Assembly: GCA_947579605.1 (NCBI GenBank)
Contig: OX388307.1
Span: forward strand, 16,407,237 to 16,471,236
Reading direction: 5' to 3'
Origin: Athripsodes cinereus
Taxonomy: Eukaryota; Arthropoda; Insecta; Trichoptera; Leptoceridae
DNA: 64,000 nucleotides
Of this stretch, positions 1 to 11,463 are shown in pieces. The translations under genes were made by a program, and so were the position numbers. The notes beneath the pieces are model-generated. The model saw nothing but the letters and a program-made list of their open reading frames with translations. It made no database searches and was not told where the DNA came from. Position 1 is the stretch's first letter. Each line of letters begins with the position of its first letter.

Positions 1-1329
1 ATATTATTAAAAAGATATTTATATATACCTAAATACATTATACATATAGGCAGGTACCTACTACGAAAAATCTTTCAGCTTTAGGTATATTTTCTGTATA
101 CAGTGGTTAATTATTTTCAAAATGTATCTACGTAGGTATAACTCTGTACTTTTAACTGTATTAAAATTAAAGAGATGAAAGTATTTTTATATTTGCATCT
201 ATGTATATTACACCTACTTTTAGTCAAAATCATATTATTTAGTGACATCCAAGTTTAACCATGTTTTACCAAATAAATACTAATGTGCAGAGTTTTAAAA
301 TGTGTTTTTATCGAATGTCCTTTCATCTCCTGGAAAACTATTCAAATGCCCGCACCATTTGCTTATTGTTCCTACCCACAGAGCCTAATCATTATATGGA
401 TGGAGGTATGGATTAATACGTATATATTTCAAGCCACAAAATAATAAAAGAAAAAAACGAGTTAGGTGATGTAATAATTGAATGCCAAAAAGTATATTCT
501 AGCGTTGATAAAATAATGCTTCTGTAATACCAAAATAGGTATCAATAATAATTTCATCATAAGGTTGGCATATTGCTTGGTACATCAAACTTACAAGTCA
601 CATTGTGCAACGGCTAGCACATTGGGTTTGCATCAAAAAAATTTGGTCACATTCTGTAAAAATGGAAAGATGTAGGTACCTAGTTATATCTAATATCTCA
701 ATGAAACTTACAGATTACTCTAATTTTTCAACTTATTGATTTATTTTATTAATAATAATTAGATTTGCTCATCTCAAACAAAAGAGAAATAAGAAAATAA
801 CAGTAGGTAAACCTTAAAATTAAGAAATTAAATGAAAAAAATATTTAGTAATACCATCGGTGACTTTTCTTCAAATCCTATGCATTGTTAACCGTCAGTC
901 GATATATTTGGAACCTAAAAATGATGCAAAAATGCCTATACCGCTTAAAACGAGAATTTTCATTGAATAAATTTAAAGCACACAAAAATATCCGAAAACA
1001 GAATATTGCCTGCATACCTAAATAATTCTGAATTGTATTTTAAATATTCAAAATTATTATTATAATTTGTAGGGACGGCACAGTTTATTTTGTATGAGGC
1101 ATAGAATAATAAATATACTTAAATAGTATGAAGGTACGTATCAGTAAATATGTTTTGATATTATTTAAAATTAGCACATTCATCCTTATTCCTAAAAATA
1201 TATTCATCAAAAGATTTTTTTTTAGATAACACACCCACAATAGTATGGTAATGTTGGTTAACGTGTATTCTAATCATGGTTGGCAACCTTGCAAACCGAA
1301 ATGACATCAGCAACAAGCGCGAACGCTGA
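1..1329. other. AT-rich intergenic sequence, no gene seen
   Basis: No coding exon, RNA gene or clear repeat was recognised here. The sequence is AT-rich with GTAGGTACC-type oligomers. The last part (about 1281-1443) is richer in GC and may be the promoter and first non-coding exon of the candidate gene at 1833-1973: it ends in a strong donor, CTAG then GTAAGT at 1444. Confidence 0.5.
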
Positions 1330-1907
1330 CGTTTGGTTGTCAGCAGGCCCTTCAAGCTGCCATACAAAATTAAAATCTATGGAGAATGCGAGAGAGTGAG
1401 GGGTTTGGGTAGATGGCGATAGTGTACATATTAATTTTTCTAGGTAAGTACTTTTTTTCCCAGAATCATTATTGTCTATTGCGAAAATTTTCAAAGAACG
1501 AATTCAACTATGGTTAGGTTTCTCAGTTTCCATGGTTTTATGACTACCATTTTGTTATTTTTCACAAGTGTCAAGATATCACGCATTTGCATTTAATAAC
1601 ATTTTTTGATGAAAATGCCGTTTTTTTCGTATTAAATAGTAATATTGTTCTTCAAGAAAATACACATAATTAAAACAATGAGGCGATAAAGAACACAGGT
1701 GTGTAAAACATATTAACATAATAATATACATACATGACTTTCCATATTAAGTTGAAATAGATTTCTGTGAGTTTTTTGTTAGTTTATATTAGTTTTAAAT
1801 TGGAAAATAATATGATGTTATTATTGTTTCAGATCTATGGAATATAGACAGAATATTTATTATGTCGAATTGTTGACAAGGCAGCTAAAACTTATATTGT
1901 TGCGGAC

Positions 1908-1973
1908 ATGGAAGTACTTAGAAAAAGTCCACGTGCGTCGTTACAAGATTTTGTGATTCTGCATCAATTAAAA
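1908..1973 (+). CDS. Candidate first coding exon of an unidentified gene
   Basis: A putative exon 1833-1973 follows a good acceptor (TTATTGTTTCAG ending at 1832) and ends at a donor GTAAAT at 1974. From the ATG at 1908 it encodes 22 residues (MEVLRKSPRASLQDFVILHQ then LK) and ends in phase 0. An untranslated exon ending at 1443 (donor GTAAGT) could lie upstream. The stretch DFVILHQL resembles the lead-in to a protein-kinase glycine loop, but no kinase exon was found downstream, so that is only a guess. Because the exon ends in phase 0 it could also splice in frame to the THAP exon at 4910 as an alternative first exon. An overlapping upstream ATG at 1838 opens a different, short frame. No function is assigned. 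Confidence 0.25.
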
Positions 1974-2361
1974 GTAAATCTCTATATTTTCTTTCATTCA
2001 TAATATTTAAATTTGTTCGATATATAACACAAATGATTTTTCCTTTCACAAATTATGATGAAAAGATGTTTAATAAACAATATTCTCAACATAATATTTT
2101 TTTCAATAGTTTCCTATTCTATAGTTCATTTCCTTGATATAACATGTTGAATGTGAATAAGAAACTTAAAATATCCAATAATATTTAGATTTATTAATGA
2201 AGATGATTAAATTTTGTCATGTTCTTAGCCATATTTATACAAATACATAGTTAACTTTGGTATAAATATTGTTTTAGTAATACCTATATGGTATGTCTTA
2301 TAGTTTTATTCACGTTCAGTAAAAATAAGGAGAATATGTCGCAGACTTTCATGTTCTTTAT

Positions 2362-2778
2362 AATTTTTATTTATTTATTTATTTTATTTATTTTTTATTT
2401 ATTTTTTTAATATACACGGCAAGAAGCCTTTTACATGTTGACATAAATTTTTAAAATATAAAGATAACAGTGACATAACCTTAGGTATAAAATTACTTAG
2501 TGTCTAAAGATCAAACAGTAACCAGAGAATTATGTGTGTAGAATAAATAATAAACACAAAGATATATATGATCAATCAAAAATAAAATAGACGACACAAT
2601 AAATAAGATTGACTGAAACAATAACAATTATAAATTATTCAATTAAAAATTAATATGAGGTTAAATTACTTAAATAATTGACATAAATAAAAATAAATGA
2701 ACAAAAACAATATGATAATAATACATACATATATATACATACATACACACACACACACATATATACACATACATACAT

Positions 2779-2809
<31 letters not shown>

Positions 2810-3209
2810 TATATATAAAAATATTCATGAAATAAAATCAAACATTAATAAATTAAGGAATTCAGAAGTGATTAATAATTAGGGATAAAACAAAAAAAAT
2901 AATTAATAAAAATAATAATAATGTAAAAATATAAAATTTAAATAATAAAATTCAATAAATAATAATAAATTAAGATAATCAATAAAATAAACTAAAATAA
3001 ATAATTTAATAAAAAGTAAAATTAATATAATAAACACGATAAAATCAGATGCAATAATAAATGTCAATAATATTATAAAATGATATGTCGATAGTAATAA
3101 AAACAGAATAAATAATTTAATAAAAGTAAAATTAATATAATAAACACGATAAAATCAGATGCAATAATAAATGTCAATAATTATTGTAAAATGATATGTC
3201 GATAATAAT
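2362..3209. repeat. Low-complexity tract with microsatellite and 111-bp tandem duplication
   Basis: A T-rich (TTTA)n run at about 2362-2410 looks like the tail of a minus-strand LINE. A compound (CATA)n/(AC)n microsatellite occupies about 2722-2816. The A-rich stretch 3001-3209 holds two copies of a ~111-bp unit (3001-3111 and 3112-3209) that share the segment AACACGATAAAATCAGATGC. Open frames across the microsatellite are artefacts. Confidence 0.75.
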
Positions 3210-3235
3210 TTACAGTTATCGAAGTGTTTTTGGGT

Positions 3236-3553
3236 GTGCCATGTTGTTGTTTTCTTGTTTCTTGAAATTTCACGACGCCATTATGGTGTGATGACATGTC
3301 AGGAAACAAGATGACAACAACACGACATATCCAAAGAGCTTCAATATCTACAAAATTTGAAATTTCCCGCCTACAGCGAAAGCGAAACTCAGCTATGCGT
3401 ACCCCACACAGAGATGGGGCTTTCCCTGTGAACTTCCATAGAACGATTTATTTGTATGCAGCTTGGCTTCTATACTTTAGTATATTTATTATTCTATGGT
3501 TGTCAGTGGAGTTGTGGTTTAAATTTTATAAATTGAATTTGTTTGTTTAAATA
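3236..3553 (+). promoter_or_regulatory. Probable promoter/5' UTR of the THAP gene
   Basis: This stretch is less AT-rich than the tract before it and leads directly to the THAP start codon. It holds an imperfect inverted repeat (GTTGTTGT...TCTTGTTTC at about 3242-3266 against 3302-3325). It also contains an 84-codon open frame (3296-3550) that stops 3 bases before the THAP ATG. That frame has no recognisable protein and could be an upstream ORF or chance. No TATA box or initiator was identified, so the transcription start is unknown. Confidence 0.35.
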
Positions 3554-6500
3554 ATGTCCGTCGCTGAAAAGCTAGAAAGTCTACCCGTAAGTTAATATTT
3601 TGTATCACCAGCCAGCTCAATATATATTTCAACATTCTTTGAAGCGATCCAGTTGTATAAATTATTTTTAAAATGTCATAATCTGTTTATATAAGTCGCC
3701 ATTATTATAACTTTTTGCATTTTATTTGTACATTCACTTTTTTAATAGTTGTTTTGTTTAAAAATATGGTTCTAATTCAATATCTTTAAATTCGGAAAGA
3801 TTCCCCAAGTTTCTCATTGAATTACAACATTGATGGTTTTATTGCAACAAAGGTTTCCTGATGAAATGTCTGTAGAATATATTAATACTAAATGCGGAAA
3901 TATTTATTACATGTTTGATATGCAATATTACGAAGATGAACATACATGTAGGATTGCAATGGGTTAATTTTTCATCTTACATAAATTAGTGTTATTTAAT
4001 GTATAGTCACATTGTCAGTAGTTTATATAACCATTTATGGTTATAATATACCTACTTTCTGGAGTATGTGAAGTTGTAGCTTATATAAGTCCATGAATCA
4101 TTAGACCAAACTGTATTTATTCTCAGCAATATTCTATATCTAATTACATTACTTTTATTAACAGTTCCATGTGGGTTTTTTTCTTTCTTTATATGTATCA
4201 TAATGAAAAAATGCAACCCAAGTTCAATTTTTAACCTAGCCCATGTGCTACGTGTTAAAAAATATATTTGTCCATCCATTAGATTGTAAATGATTTTGAG
4301 ACTACATGTGCCATATCAAAATATGCTCTAAAAGCTGCTCGTGTTTTTTTTGTAATATTTTGTCCTTGCATATTCAAAAAGAGACATGTGCGAATATATT
4401 TATTTCATTATGGCATTAAAATTGTTCTTTGGACTTTTTATTGTCATGTGATGTTATTCTTTAAGTATTGAATTTTAATATTTCGTCGTCAGTTCTATGA
4501 AACCTCTTATGTGCTCCAAACCAAATTTTACAGGGGACGCAAAAAAAACTGTTTTGAAGTCCACAGATCAACAAATGTAATCAAATTTACTGGCAATTTC
4601 ATGTAAAACGTCTAAAATATTACATGAATTTGATAATAAATTTGATTACATTTGTTGATCTGTAGACTTTAAAACAGTTTTTTGCTCCCCTGTAAAATTT
4701 GGTTTGGAGCACATAAGAAGTTTCATAGAACCAACGACGATTTGATACTAAGAATCACTTCATAAAATGGTTATGATGTCATTATAAACAGTTTATTCTA
4801 GAAATGTCAAAACATTTATAAATTCACTTGTCCCTTTTTGAATATGCAACGACAATTTGTTACTAAGCAAGCATATTACATGTTTTCATATTGTTTAATC
4901 TGTTTATAGAAGCCGAAGAGTTATTCTTGTTCAGTCCATTTATGCACAAGCACAAGTACACAGAATGATCCACCACAATTCTATAGTTTCCCAAAAGATT
5001 TAGAAAAGTTAGTATGAATTTTCAAGATATTTTAAATACCTCCTAGAAGTTTTTCTCCTAAATCTTTCATATGATTACCAGATATGGTTGAAATTTATGG
5101 CCAAGTTATTGATTTATTGTAATATGTGTGATTCCAGATGTTCCCTATGGGTTCGAAGATGTGGAAGAAGTCACATATCAGAATTATTCAGAAGATATGG
5201 ATCTAGAAGACTGAGCAAAAGGAATACTGTGTGTTCTCATCACTTTGATGACAATGATATGAAAGACCCCCAAGATAGAAGTCTAGGGTTAGTATATATA
5301 TAGCCATATCATTGACCAGATAGACCATTTTTGTGTTTCATTTATTTGATGTAATTGCTGTTACATCAAAGATGATTATTTTGTAAAATCGTGTTGTTAT
5401 TTTTCATCACTTCAAATGGCAATTACTGTCTAGTTCAGTGGTTCCCAAACTTATGATTTCGCGTACTACACATGGAATTTTAATCAGTAGGGTACCACTG
5501 AACTAGAACTCGATGGTAAAGGATTTTTTTTTTAACAATTCACACAGATCGAGCTAGTCCCAAACTAAGATATGAATCTTGTATTATGGGTACTAACACG
5601 ACGACATACATATACAATGCACTAAACACATATACACGTAACACCCAGACCCAGGATAATTTGAAAAAGGTCATTCTTCAATTTGCCCTGGCCGGGAATT
5701 GAACCCAGGACCTCGTGTCTCAAAGGCAAGAGCGTTACCTCTGCGCCACATCGGCCGCCGATGTGGCGCAGTTTCGATCATCATCTTGAATCACTGCACA
5801 GTTTAATGGCCATGGCTGTTTGCGTACCACCTTAATAATTGTCGCGTACCATAGTTAGGGAATCACTGGTCTAGCTGGTACAATTTTTTCCATTATGACA
5901 AAATCTCTAAGAATCTTTAATTGTGGCCTTAAGATAATTTCAAAATATAGTTTGTTGGATAATATTTAGTGATTCATATTGAAGAATTATAATGGAATCA
6001 AATATTATAGTGATTCCACTGGTGACATTATTAATTTGACAGCTGGCTTTCGAAAGTTTCCACTCATTGTGAGGCAAAAGTAAACTAATACATTATCACT
6101 CTTCTTACAGTAACTCACATAATATTAAGTGTACTGTACAATTTACTTTTTATCATGTATTTATTTATTTTAGCTTATTTTAATTGTTATGTTCTTAGAT
6201 TGAAGAAGGGAGCTGTACCCACTACAAATATAATTTCTTATGACTCGGAATCATTAGACAGTGGAGCTGAATATGATTCCCTTTCACTTTCTTCTGACTC
6301 ATGCCCCAGTGTTGATAGCCTTCAAGAAGGTAAATACTTAATTAACATGTTTTTATGAATATCATATAAATTAACATATCCAAAGGAAGAATAGAACCAG
6401 AATCCCAAATACTATTGCAATACTGTAAAAGCCCCCAGAATGATGGCAGGAAGTTCGATTTCAATATCCTTAGAAGACACTAAAGTAAATAAACAGACCT

Positions 6501-6763
6501 TTAGATTTATAGACACACGATTAAGAAGAATAAAATATAAATGATTATCTAATATAGATTGTGATGAATTACTATGTTTTGCAGATCAAATGTCAGACAC
6601 TTCAGAAGAGTTGTACCCATCACAAGAAAATGGAAAATTAGCTGAAGAAGCCATCAAGTTGAGACGGTGGATTGTTGAAAATGAAAGGAAGAATAGAAGG
6701 CTCAAGCGGACCATTAAAAGGCTTAAGAAACAAAATCGAGTTTATAAAAAGGAACTCAAATAA
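3554..6763 (+). CDS. THAP domain-containing zinc-finger protein
   Basis: Five exons (3554-3586, 4910-5007, 5138-5287, 6199-6329, 6585-6763) join in consistent phase to a 196-codon product. THAP domains are C2CH zinc modules that bind specific DNA sites in the nucleus. The signature is complete: Cys18-x4-Cys23, Trp48, Cys76-x2-His79-Phe80, then the closing AVPT box at residues 99-102, which is coded across the third intron. An acidic, Ser/Asp-rich linker follows. Residues ~145-196 form a basic, Lys/Arg-rich helix of coiled-coil type (KLRRWIVENERKNRRLKR), as in many THAP proteins that dimerise. The start ATG at 3554 gives an 11-residue leader before the domain. Intron 1 carries a foldback element and intron 3 a MITE with a nested SINE. 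THAP domains are shared with P-element transposases, but there is no transposase core here, so this looks like a host gene. Its targets are unknown. Confidence 0.85.
4355..4862. mobile_element. Foldback (long inverted-repeat) MITE in THAP intron 1
   Basis: About 500 bp whose halves are inverted copies. Outer arms: CCTTGCATATTCAAAAAG at about 4364 pairs with its complement near 4830-4850. Inner arms: 4491-4583 (TTCTATGAAACCTCTTATGT) pairs with 4629-4735 with few mismatches. The loop is short. No coding capacity. The target duplication was not resolved. Confidence 0.7.
5436..5868. mobile_element. hAT-like MITE in THAP intron 3
   Basis: Terminal inverted repeats of the CAGTGGTTCCCAAAC type (right end reads CAGTGATTCCCTAAC on the minus strand) are flanked by 8-bp direct repeats, GTCTAGTT (5428-5435) and GTCTAGCT (5869-5876), one mismatch. 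Eight-base duplications and this terminal sequence are typical of hAT elements. It has no transposase. A tRNA-derived SINE is nested inside. Confidence 0.8.
5518..5760 (-). mobile_element. tRNA-derived SINE (copy 1)
   Basis: On the minus strand the 5' head has RNA polymerase III promoter boxes: an A-box-like TGGCGCAGAGGT (about 5741-5752) and a B-box-like GGTTCAATTCC (about 5696-5706). A tRNA-unrelated body follows, then an A-rich tail (poly-T on the plus strand near 5525). The head resembles a tRNA but the 3' half does not, so this is a SINE rather than a functional tRNA gene. A second, degenerate copy is at 32455-32640. Confidence 0.75.
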
Positions 6764-7241
6764 TGTGGCATGGTATTGGACTAAGGATTTTTTACATAAG
6801 TCTGTTATATTCTTTGCAGTCGACATAACATCTTTTATATGTATCAATACATTCTCTATGAGACTACTTTTTTTTGACAAACCCTGTCTACACAGGGAGC
6901 ACATTAATGAAGCAGTTGTGTCACAAATACAAATGTTTTGTGTTTCTAAACTATGTGACATGCCTGTTTTATTGCTGATTGCAAAGTAATAGGCGAAGAT
7001 TATGATTACTTCACTGCCATTCGGGTGATATTATTTTTTTTATTTTATCATAAAGGGATTATTTTATTTTTATACTTCCTTTTAAAGTTCATTCTCATTA
7101 TAACTATAGTGTACCTTTATATAAAACTATATGTGTATATTTTTCATTTTATAAAACATACTAGTACATTATGTACACATATATTTGTCTGAAAGACACC
7201 ACCCCTAAGTGCATTAAGTTTTTATATGTAGTAGTTCTCAC

Positions 7242-7247
7242 AATAAA
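7242..7247 (+). terminator. Possible poly(A) signal of the THAP gene
   Basis: AATAAA in CACAATAAATCA, 479 bases after the stop codon at 6763. Further AATAAA copies at about 7539 and 8468 are equally possible; without RNA data the 3' end cannot be fixed. Confidence 0.3.
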
Positions 7248-7455
7248 TCACATCACAGTTATATTCACTCCTCTCATCACATTTCACAAACAAAATTTTC
7301 GTAAGACTGTTACTGCAGTGTATTAAAATTAAAGTGAATGTGAAACATTTACAACTGAAAGAAAAATATTATTGTTAAATTAAAGATTTCTCTATGAAAG
7401 TATTGTTAATATAGACAATCATGATTTACTTTATTATTTGACTACATCACAAATG

Positions 7456-8024
7456 TATGCGCTTCTGAAGTATGACTTCATCTGATGTGTGCGCTCCAAC
7501 TATGGAATTTTGTAGTAATAGCCTATACAATGAAGAAAATAAATAAATAACTGTAAAGTAGTGATCGTTTGACGCATTGCTTTTTCATGACAATCTAAAT
7601 GTTCATTACATTCAGTTAGTTAACTAGCTACCTCATCTGGGGGAATTGGAGTGATTGTATAGATAAGTAGATATTATAAATGTTAAATAAACAAAAATAA
7701 GAATTTTGACAATTAACCATGACTGAAATAAATAAGATACAAGGTGGGCACCAAGCACTCTCACCAAATGTATCGGGCACACACATATCTTATGTATTTT
7801 ATCCATTTTCTCTTTAATTCGTCTGGGAAGTAAAAAATACACAATCATGATAACTATAATAATTGCAGTTATCCCATGAACATAGCTTTAGCCTTTTTGT
7901 GTTTAAATAAAACAAATTACCAGACAAATAAAATACTCCCATACTAATTTATATGAAATTGAAACTGTTCAGTTAATTTGTGGAGCGCACCAACAAAGGG
8001 CATACGTGTTCCTTTAGAAGCATA
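7456..8024. repeat. Possible short inverted-repeat element
   Basis: The ends (TATGCGCTTCTGAAG...GTGCGCTCC at 7456-7497 and GGAGCGCACC...AGAAGCATA at 7982-8024) are imperfect inverted copies of ~40 bases. The interior is AT-rich with no gene. No clear target duplication was found, so this could be a decayed MITE or coincidence. Confidence 0.4.
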
Positions 8025-8539
8025 TTTCAGGATTCTTCATTTGACAGAATCACAAGTATTTCCTTTATCTGTTGGATCGCAGTATAATTAGTGTTGTTAA
8101 TGTTTATTAATCTTGATGAAAGGTTTGCATTTTCATCAATCTTAATCTACAAGCTGTAAATTATTATTACCATTATCCGACCACAGATATAAAATGAAGC
8201 AAGCCTTGTCATATTTAGATCTGATTTTATTATTTTGATAAATTGTGTAAAGTAATGTGTATGTGTAAATATCTCTTATTCATTACATAGTATCTATGAT
8301 TAAAGTATGTATACTTAGATTCTGATATACCTGTGTATACAAAAAATCAAATATACTTCATTATTACTCTGCCAATATTCCATCTATCTATGTAAACTCA
8401 TATTATATTATTATTATTGTTAATAGTTTTTTTATCCTCTTGTGTATTTTCATGCAAAGTCTTCATAAATAAATATGTTTTTTTTAATATTTTCTGTATT
8501 CATTATTTAAGTTTATTTTGTACCTAAGTTTTTCAATAT

Positions 8540-8800
8540 AATTGAGTTTGAAAACGTGTCTGCTGCAAAATAGAAACCAATTTCATTATTTTAAAGTGTT
8601 TGTTCGCCTAATTATCATAGCCCTCAACGCTCCTCTCGGGAGCACAGGGCAAAAACCAGCCGCCATTCAGAGTGTCTTTGTGCCAATCGCGTCACCTCTT
8701 CACTTCGACATTCCCTGCGCTCTGATGTAGCTGTCATAGGATCGGCGTATTGTAAAAGAGGGACGCCCGGGCTGGCGTAACCCTTGCAGATGGAAGAATA
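8540..8800. other. GC-richer island of probable repeat origin
   Basis: This stretch stands out from its AT-rich surroundings. It shares the motif ACGCTCCTCT plus GGAGCA or GAAGCA with sequence near 54868, which suggests both are fragments of one dispersed element. No protein was recognised in any frame. Confidence 0.35.
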
Positions 8801-11115
8801 TTAATACTGCAACACAAATTTACTAATCCTAAATGGTTATCCCATAACTCAATCGGAAGGCAATTCACATATCACTGATGAGACATATTACAGTAGCAGG
8901 GCTTTTGTATACATTAACGATTTATTAGCTAGTTTAGTATGCATATAAATATTTACGAATTAATGGTGAGCATTGAATATGGAAGTATTGTGTCGTAATA
9001 GCTTTTAGAACCCGAAATTTAGTATTTATTTATTTATGCATTCTTTACTGTAGGTATTCTACAAAATGCAAATATAAAATAATATAACTCAAGTACTTAA
9101 ATTTTATTTAACTAAACATAGGGTCGGATAAATATTTTAATATGCTGAATTGAGTAATGAAAACTGATGAAGAGTTGAAAATAATTTTCTTCTTAGAAAA
9201 CCATGTAGAGCCATCTGTATAGTAAAAGTTGAAAGAATGTTCTCACCAGCTGTAGCTTTTATATAATAGTTAGAGATGGCAGTACACGACATGAAAATAA
9301 ATTATCAAGTTCTTTTATCACTGAAATTAATATTGTACAATGCATGGTTCATGGAGAGAAGTTTTTAAAGGTACTTTTGGGAAAATTATAGGTTGGTACA
9401 AGTGAAACACAGAAATGTGCCTTTACTATGTAAACCTGTAAGTTAATCACGAAGAAACGATAGATATAGATAGTTTAGAAATAAGTCGATAAACGATATA
9501 TATTTTTGTGGTCGTCGCACTTTTGTGAACAAAGGTCTCTTGGAACAATATGATGTAACATTGAGGGTCGAATAACTTATGAATTGGATATTTGTAAATA
9601 TAGTACTGGCATTTATATATATCGATATTATAACATAATTTTGACTCAGAAGGCGACATTTTTAAATGTAGGTAGGTACGTACATTAGTATAGGTACCTA
9701 ATGCAAATCTAACTTTATGTGAATGTGTGTGAACACAAAAAATGTGTACAAAAGTTAAAATAAAATGGTATGTTTGATATTTTTATTGAAACTATAAAAT
9801 AAGTAGATATATTATATGTAAAACTTAATGGTATCACGAAGAGACTGTTTTTGGCACAAACCATCCTTGTAGAATGCTATGTCATAACTGAAAAAAATAT
9901 GTATTGGCATTGTCCAATGAAATAAATTGTTTTGCGGGCTGCACAAATAAGTCAAGGCCAAAAGCAACCGCTCGAAATTCCGATCATAATGTTTGTGGTT
10001 CAAATTCCGCTACGGAACTATTTCGTTTTCATAGTATAGCCCATTGTTTAGAGTAGAAATATTTGGAGACCTATGTTGAGTTCATTAATATGTCCAAACA
10101 AAAATAAAAAAACAATCCATATGAAATTTTTATTTTATTTGGTTTGTTTATATGATGGGGTGATTCTGCTTAACAGTTTTCTTTTATAATCCAAAAGGTA
10201 AATTTTTCTTTTAAGAATACATTCAGATCATTCATTACGAATATCACAAACATGGGAAATTATCTACATAGAGTAGGTACCTAAGTATAAAAATATAGTT
10301 GCTCTTTCGGAAATTACCTATGTAAAATATAATCGGCGTAAAACATTGATTTTATTCAATAAATACCACAAATTTATTTAGCTATCGCCCACATTTGTTG
10401 TGTAGGTAACGTGATTCACAATATCCGGTCAGTTTGTCCAGTAGATAGGTAGATATCGAGTATGGATGGTGGACATATCAAAATTTTCAAACATGTAATA
10501 TTATTATTATGTGTAGGTATTGTCACTACTTACAAAACTTACACGGATCACAGAGCCGATCCGATTAAATATTATGTGGACTACGCAATGGCCTAAAATA
10601 ATGATATGCGTTTAAAAACAAAATTTTGATATTGTTAGTAATTCCTATTCAAGGATAAACTTTGTATTTTTAAAATAATATCGAAATATGTACCGAAGTA
10701 TTGACCAAGTTTCTCTTACCCAAAAAAAAACAGAAAACTTACACAAATACCAAAATAATTAAAATAGGTATAGGTATATAAATATAGTTTTCACCCGATT
10801 AAGAAAAATTACAAAGACTCACTCACTACAGGTTTGATATGGTCATATTAGGTATATATTTGATGGCGAATTTAAATAAATGTAATTTCGTAGTATCTAT
10901 GGTTTTTTTATTGTCATTTAGTTGACATTTTTATGTATATCAATTAATACAGGCTAGAATCAGAAAGTCGGTGGTGAGATCTTAAAATTTTCTAGCACCG
11001 ATACTGGATGTCCACTCCAACAAAAAATATTCGTGTGAATCGATGACCTACTGAGAAGTAAAAACAAACTGCAGACGGCCTAATATCATAATTATCTATA
11101 TTAATACAATACATA
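8801..11115. other. Intergenic AT-rich sequence
   Basis: No gene seen. About 9021-9060 matches the end of LINE-tail family B on the minus strand (TTATTTATGCATTCTTTACTGTA). Short open frames here are not credible. A B-box-like GGTTCAAATTCC at about 9987 has no accompanying tRNA fold. Confidence 0.45.
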
Positions 11116-11123
11116 AACGTATC

Positions 11124-11455
11124 CATGGGCGTACCCGGGCAGCTGTCTCTTTTGTCCCGCCCCTCCCACCTGGTTAAGAATTCGAAAATGGTAGAAAAGT
11201 AGACAAAGATTGTATATAAATATGGAAAATTTACATCTTTGGCGTTGGCAAGTGGGAAGCAATTTTCTGAGCTGCTGCCCCTCCCCTGGTCCTAGCAATT
11301 TTCTGAGCTGCTGCCCCTCCCCTGGTCCTAGCAATTTTGTGAGCTGCTGCTCCCCTCCCCGCACTAGCAATTTTCTGAATTGCTGCCCCCCTAGCAATTT
11401 TCTTAACTGCCCCCCCCCCCCCCCCGCTTTATTAAAAATTCTGGATACGCCCGTG
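11124..11455. mobile_element. hAT-like MITE with an internal minisatellite
   Basis: Flanked by a perfect 8-bp duplication AACGTATC (11116-11123 and 11456-11463). Ends are CATGGGCGTACCC on the left and, inverted, CACGGGCGTATCC on the right. The interior holds about four copies of a ~36-bp C-rich unit (see 11260-11400) and a run of C. The open frames on both strands read through this repeat and are not genes. Confidence 0.85.
11260..11400. repeat. C-rich minisatellite, ~36-bp unit
   Basis: The unit begins GCAATTTTCTGAGCTGCTGC and ends in CCCCTCCCCTGGTCCTA. Two copies are near identical and two more are degenerate, followed by a poly-C run at about 11411-11425. It lies wholly inside the MITE 11124-11455. 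Confidence 0.85.
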
Positions 11456-11463
11456 AACGTATC

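Noticed and set aside
2650..2882. Open frames over the microsatellite
   Set aside because: They translate only the (CATA)n/(AC)n repeat on both strands.
5695..5760. A tRNA gene with A and B boxes
   Set aside because: No complete cloverleaf, and the sequence continues into a SINE body with a diverged second copy at 32455.
6638..6989. 107- and 105-codon frames at the THAP 3' end
   Set aside because: They overlap THAP exon 5 in other frames; exon 5 is supported by splice phase and the coiled-coil sequence.
8877..8905. CTGATGA in plus-strand sequence as a further hammerhead
   Set aside because: No stem II followed by GAAA; the same holds for the CTGATGA copies near 9163, 24906, 29291 and 30125.
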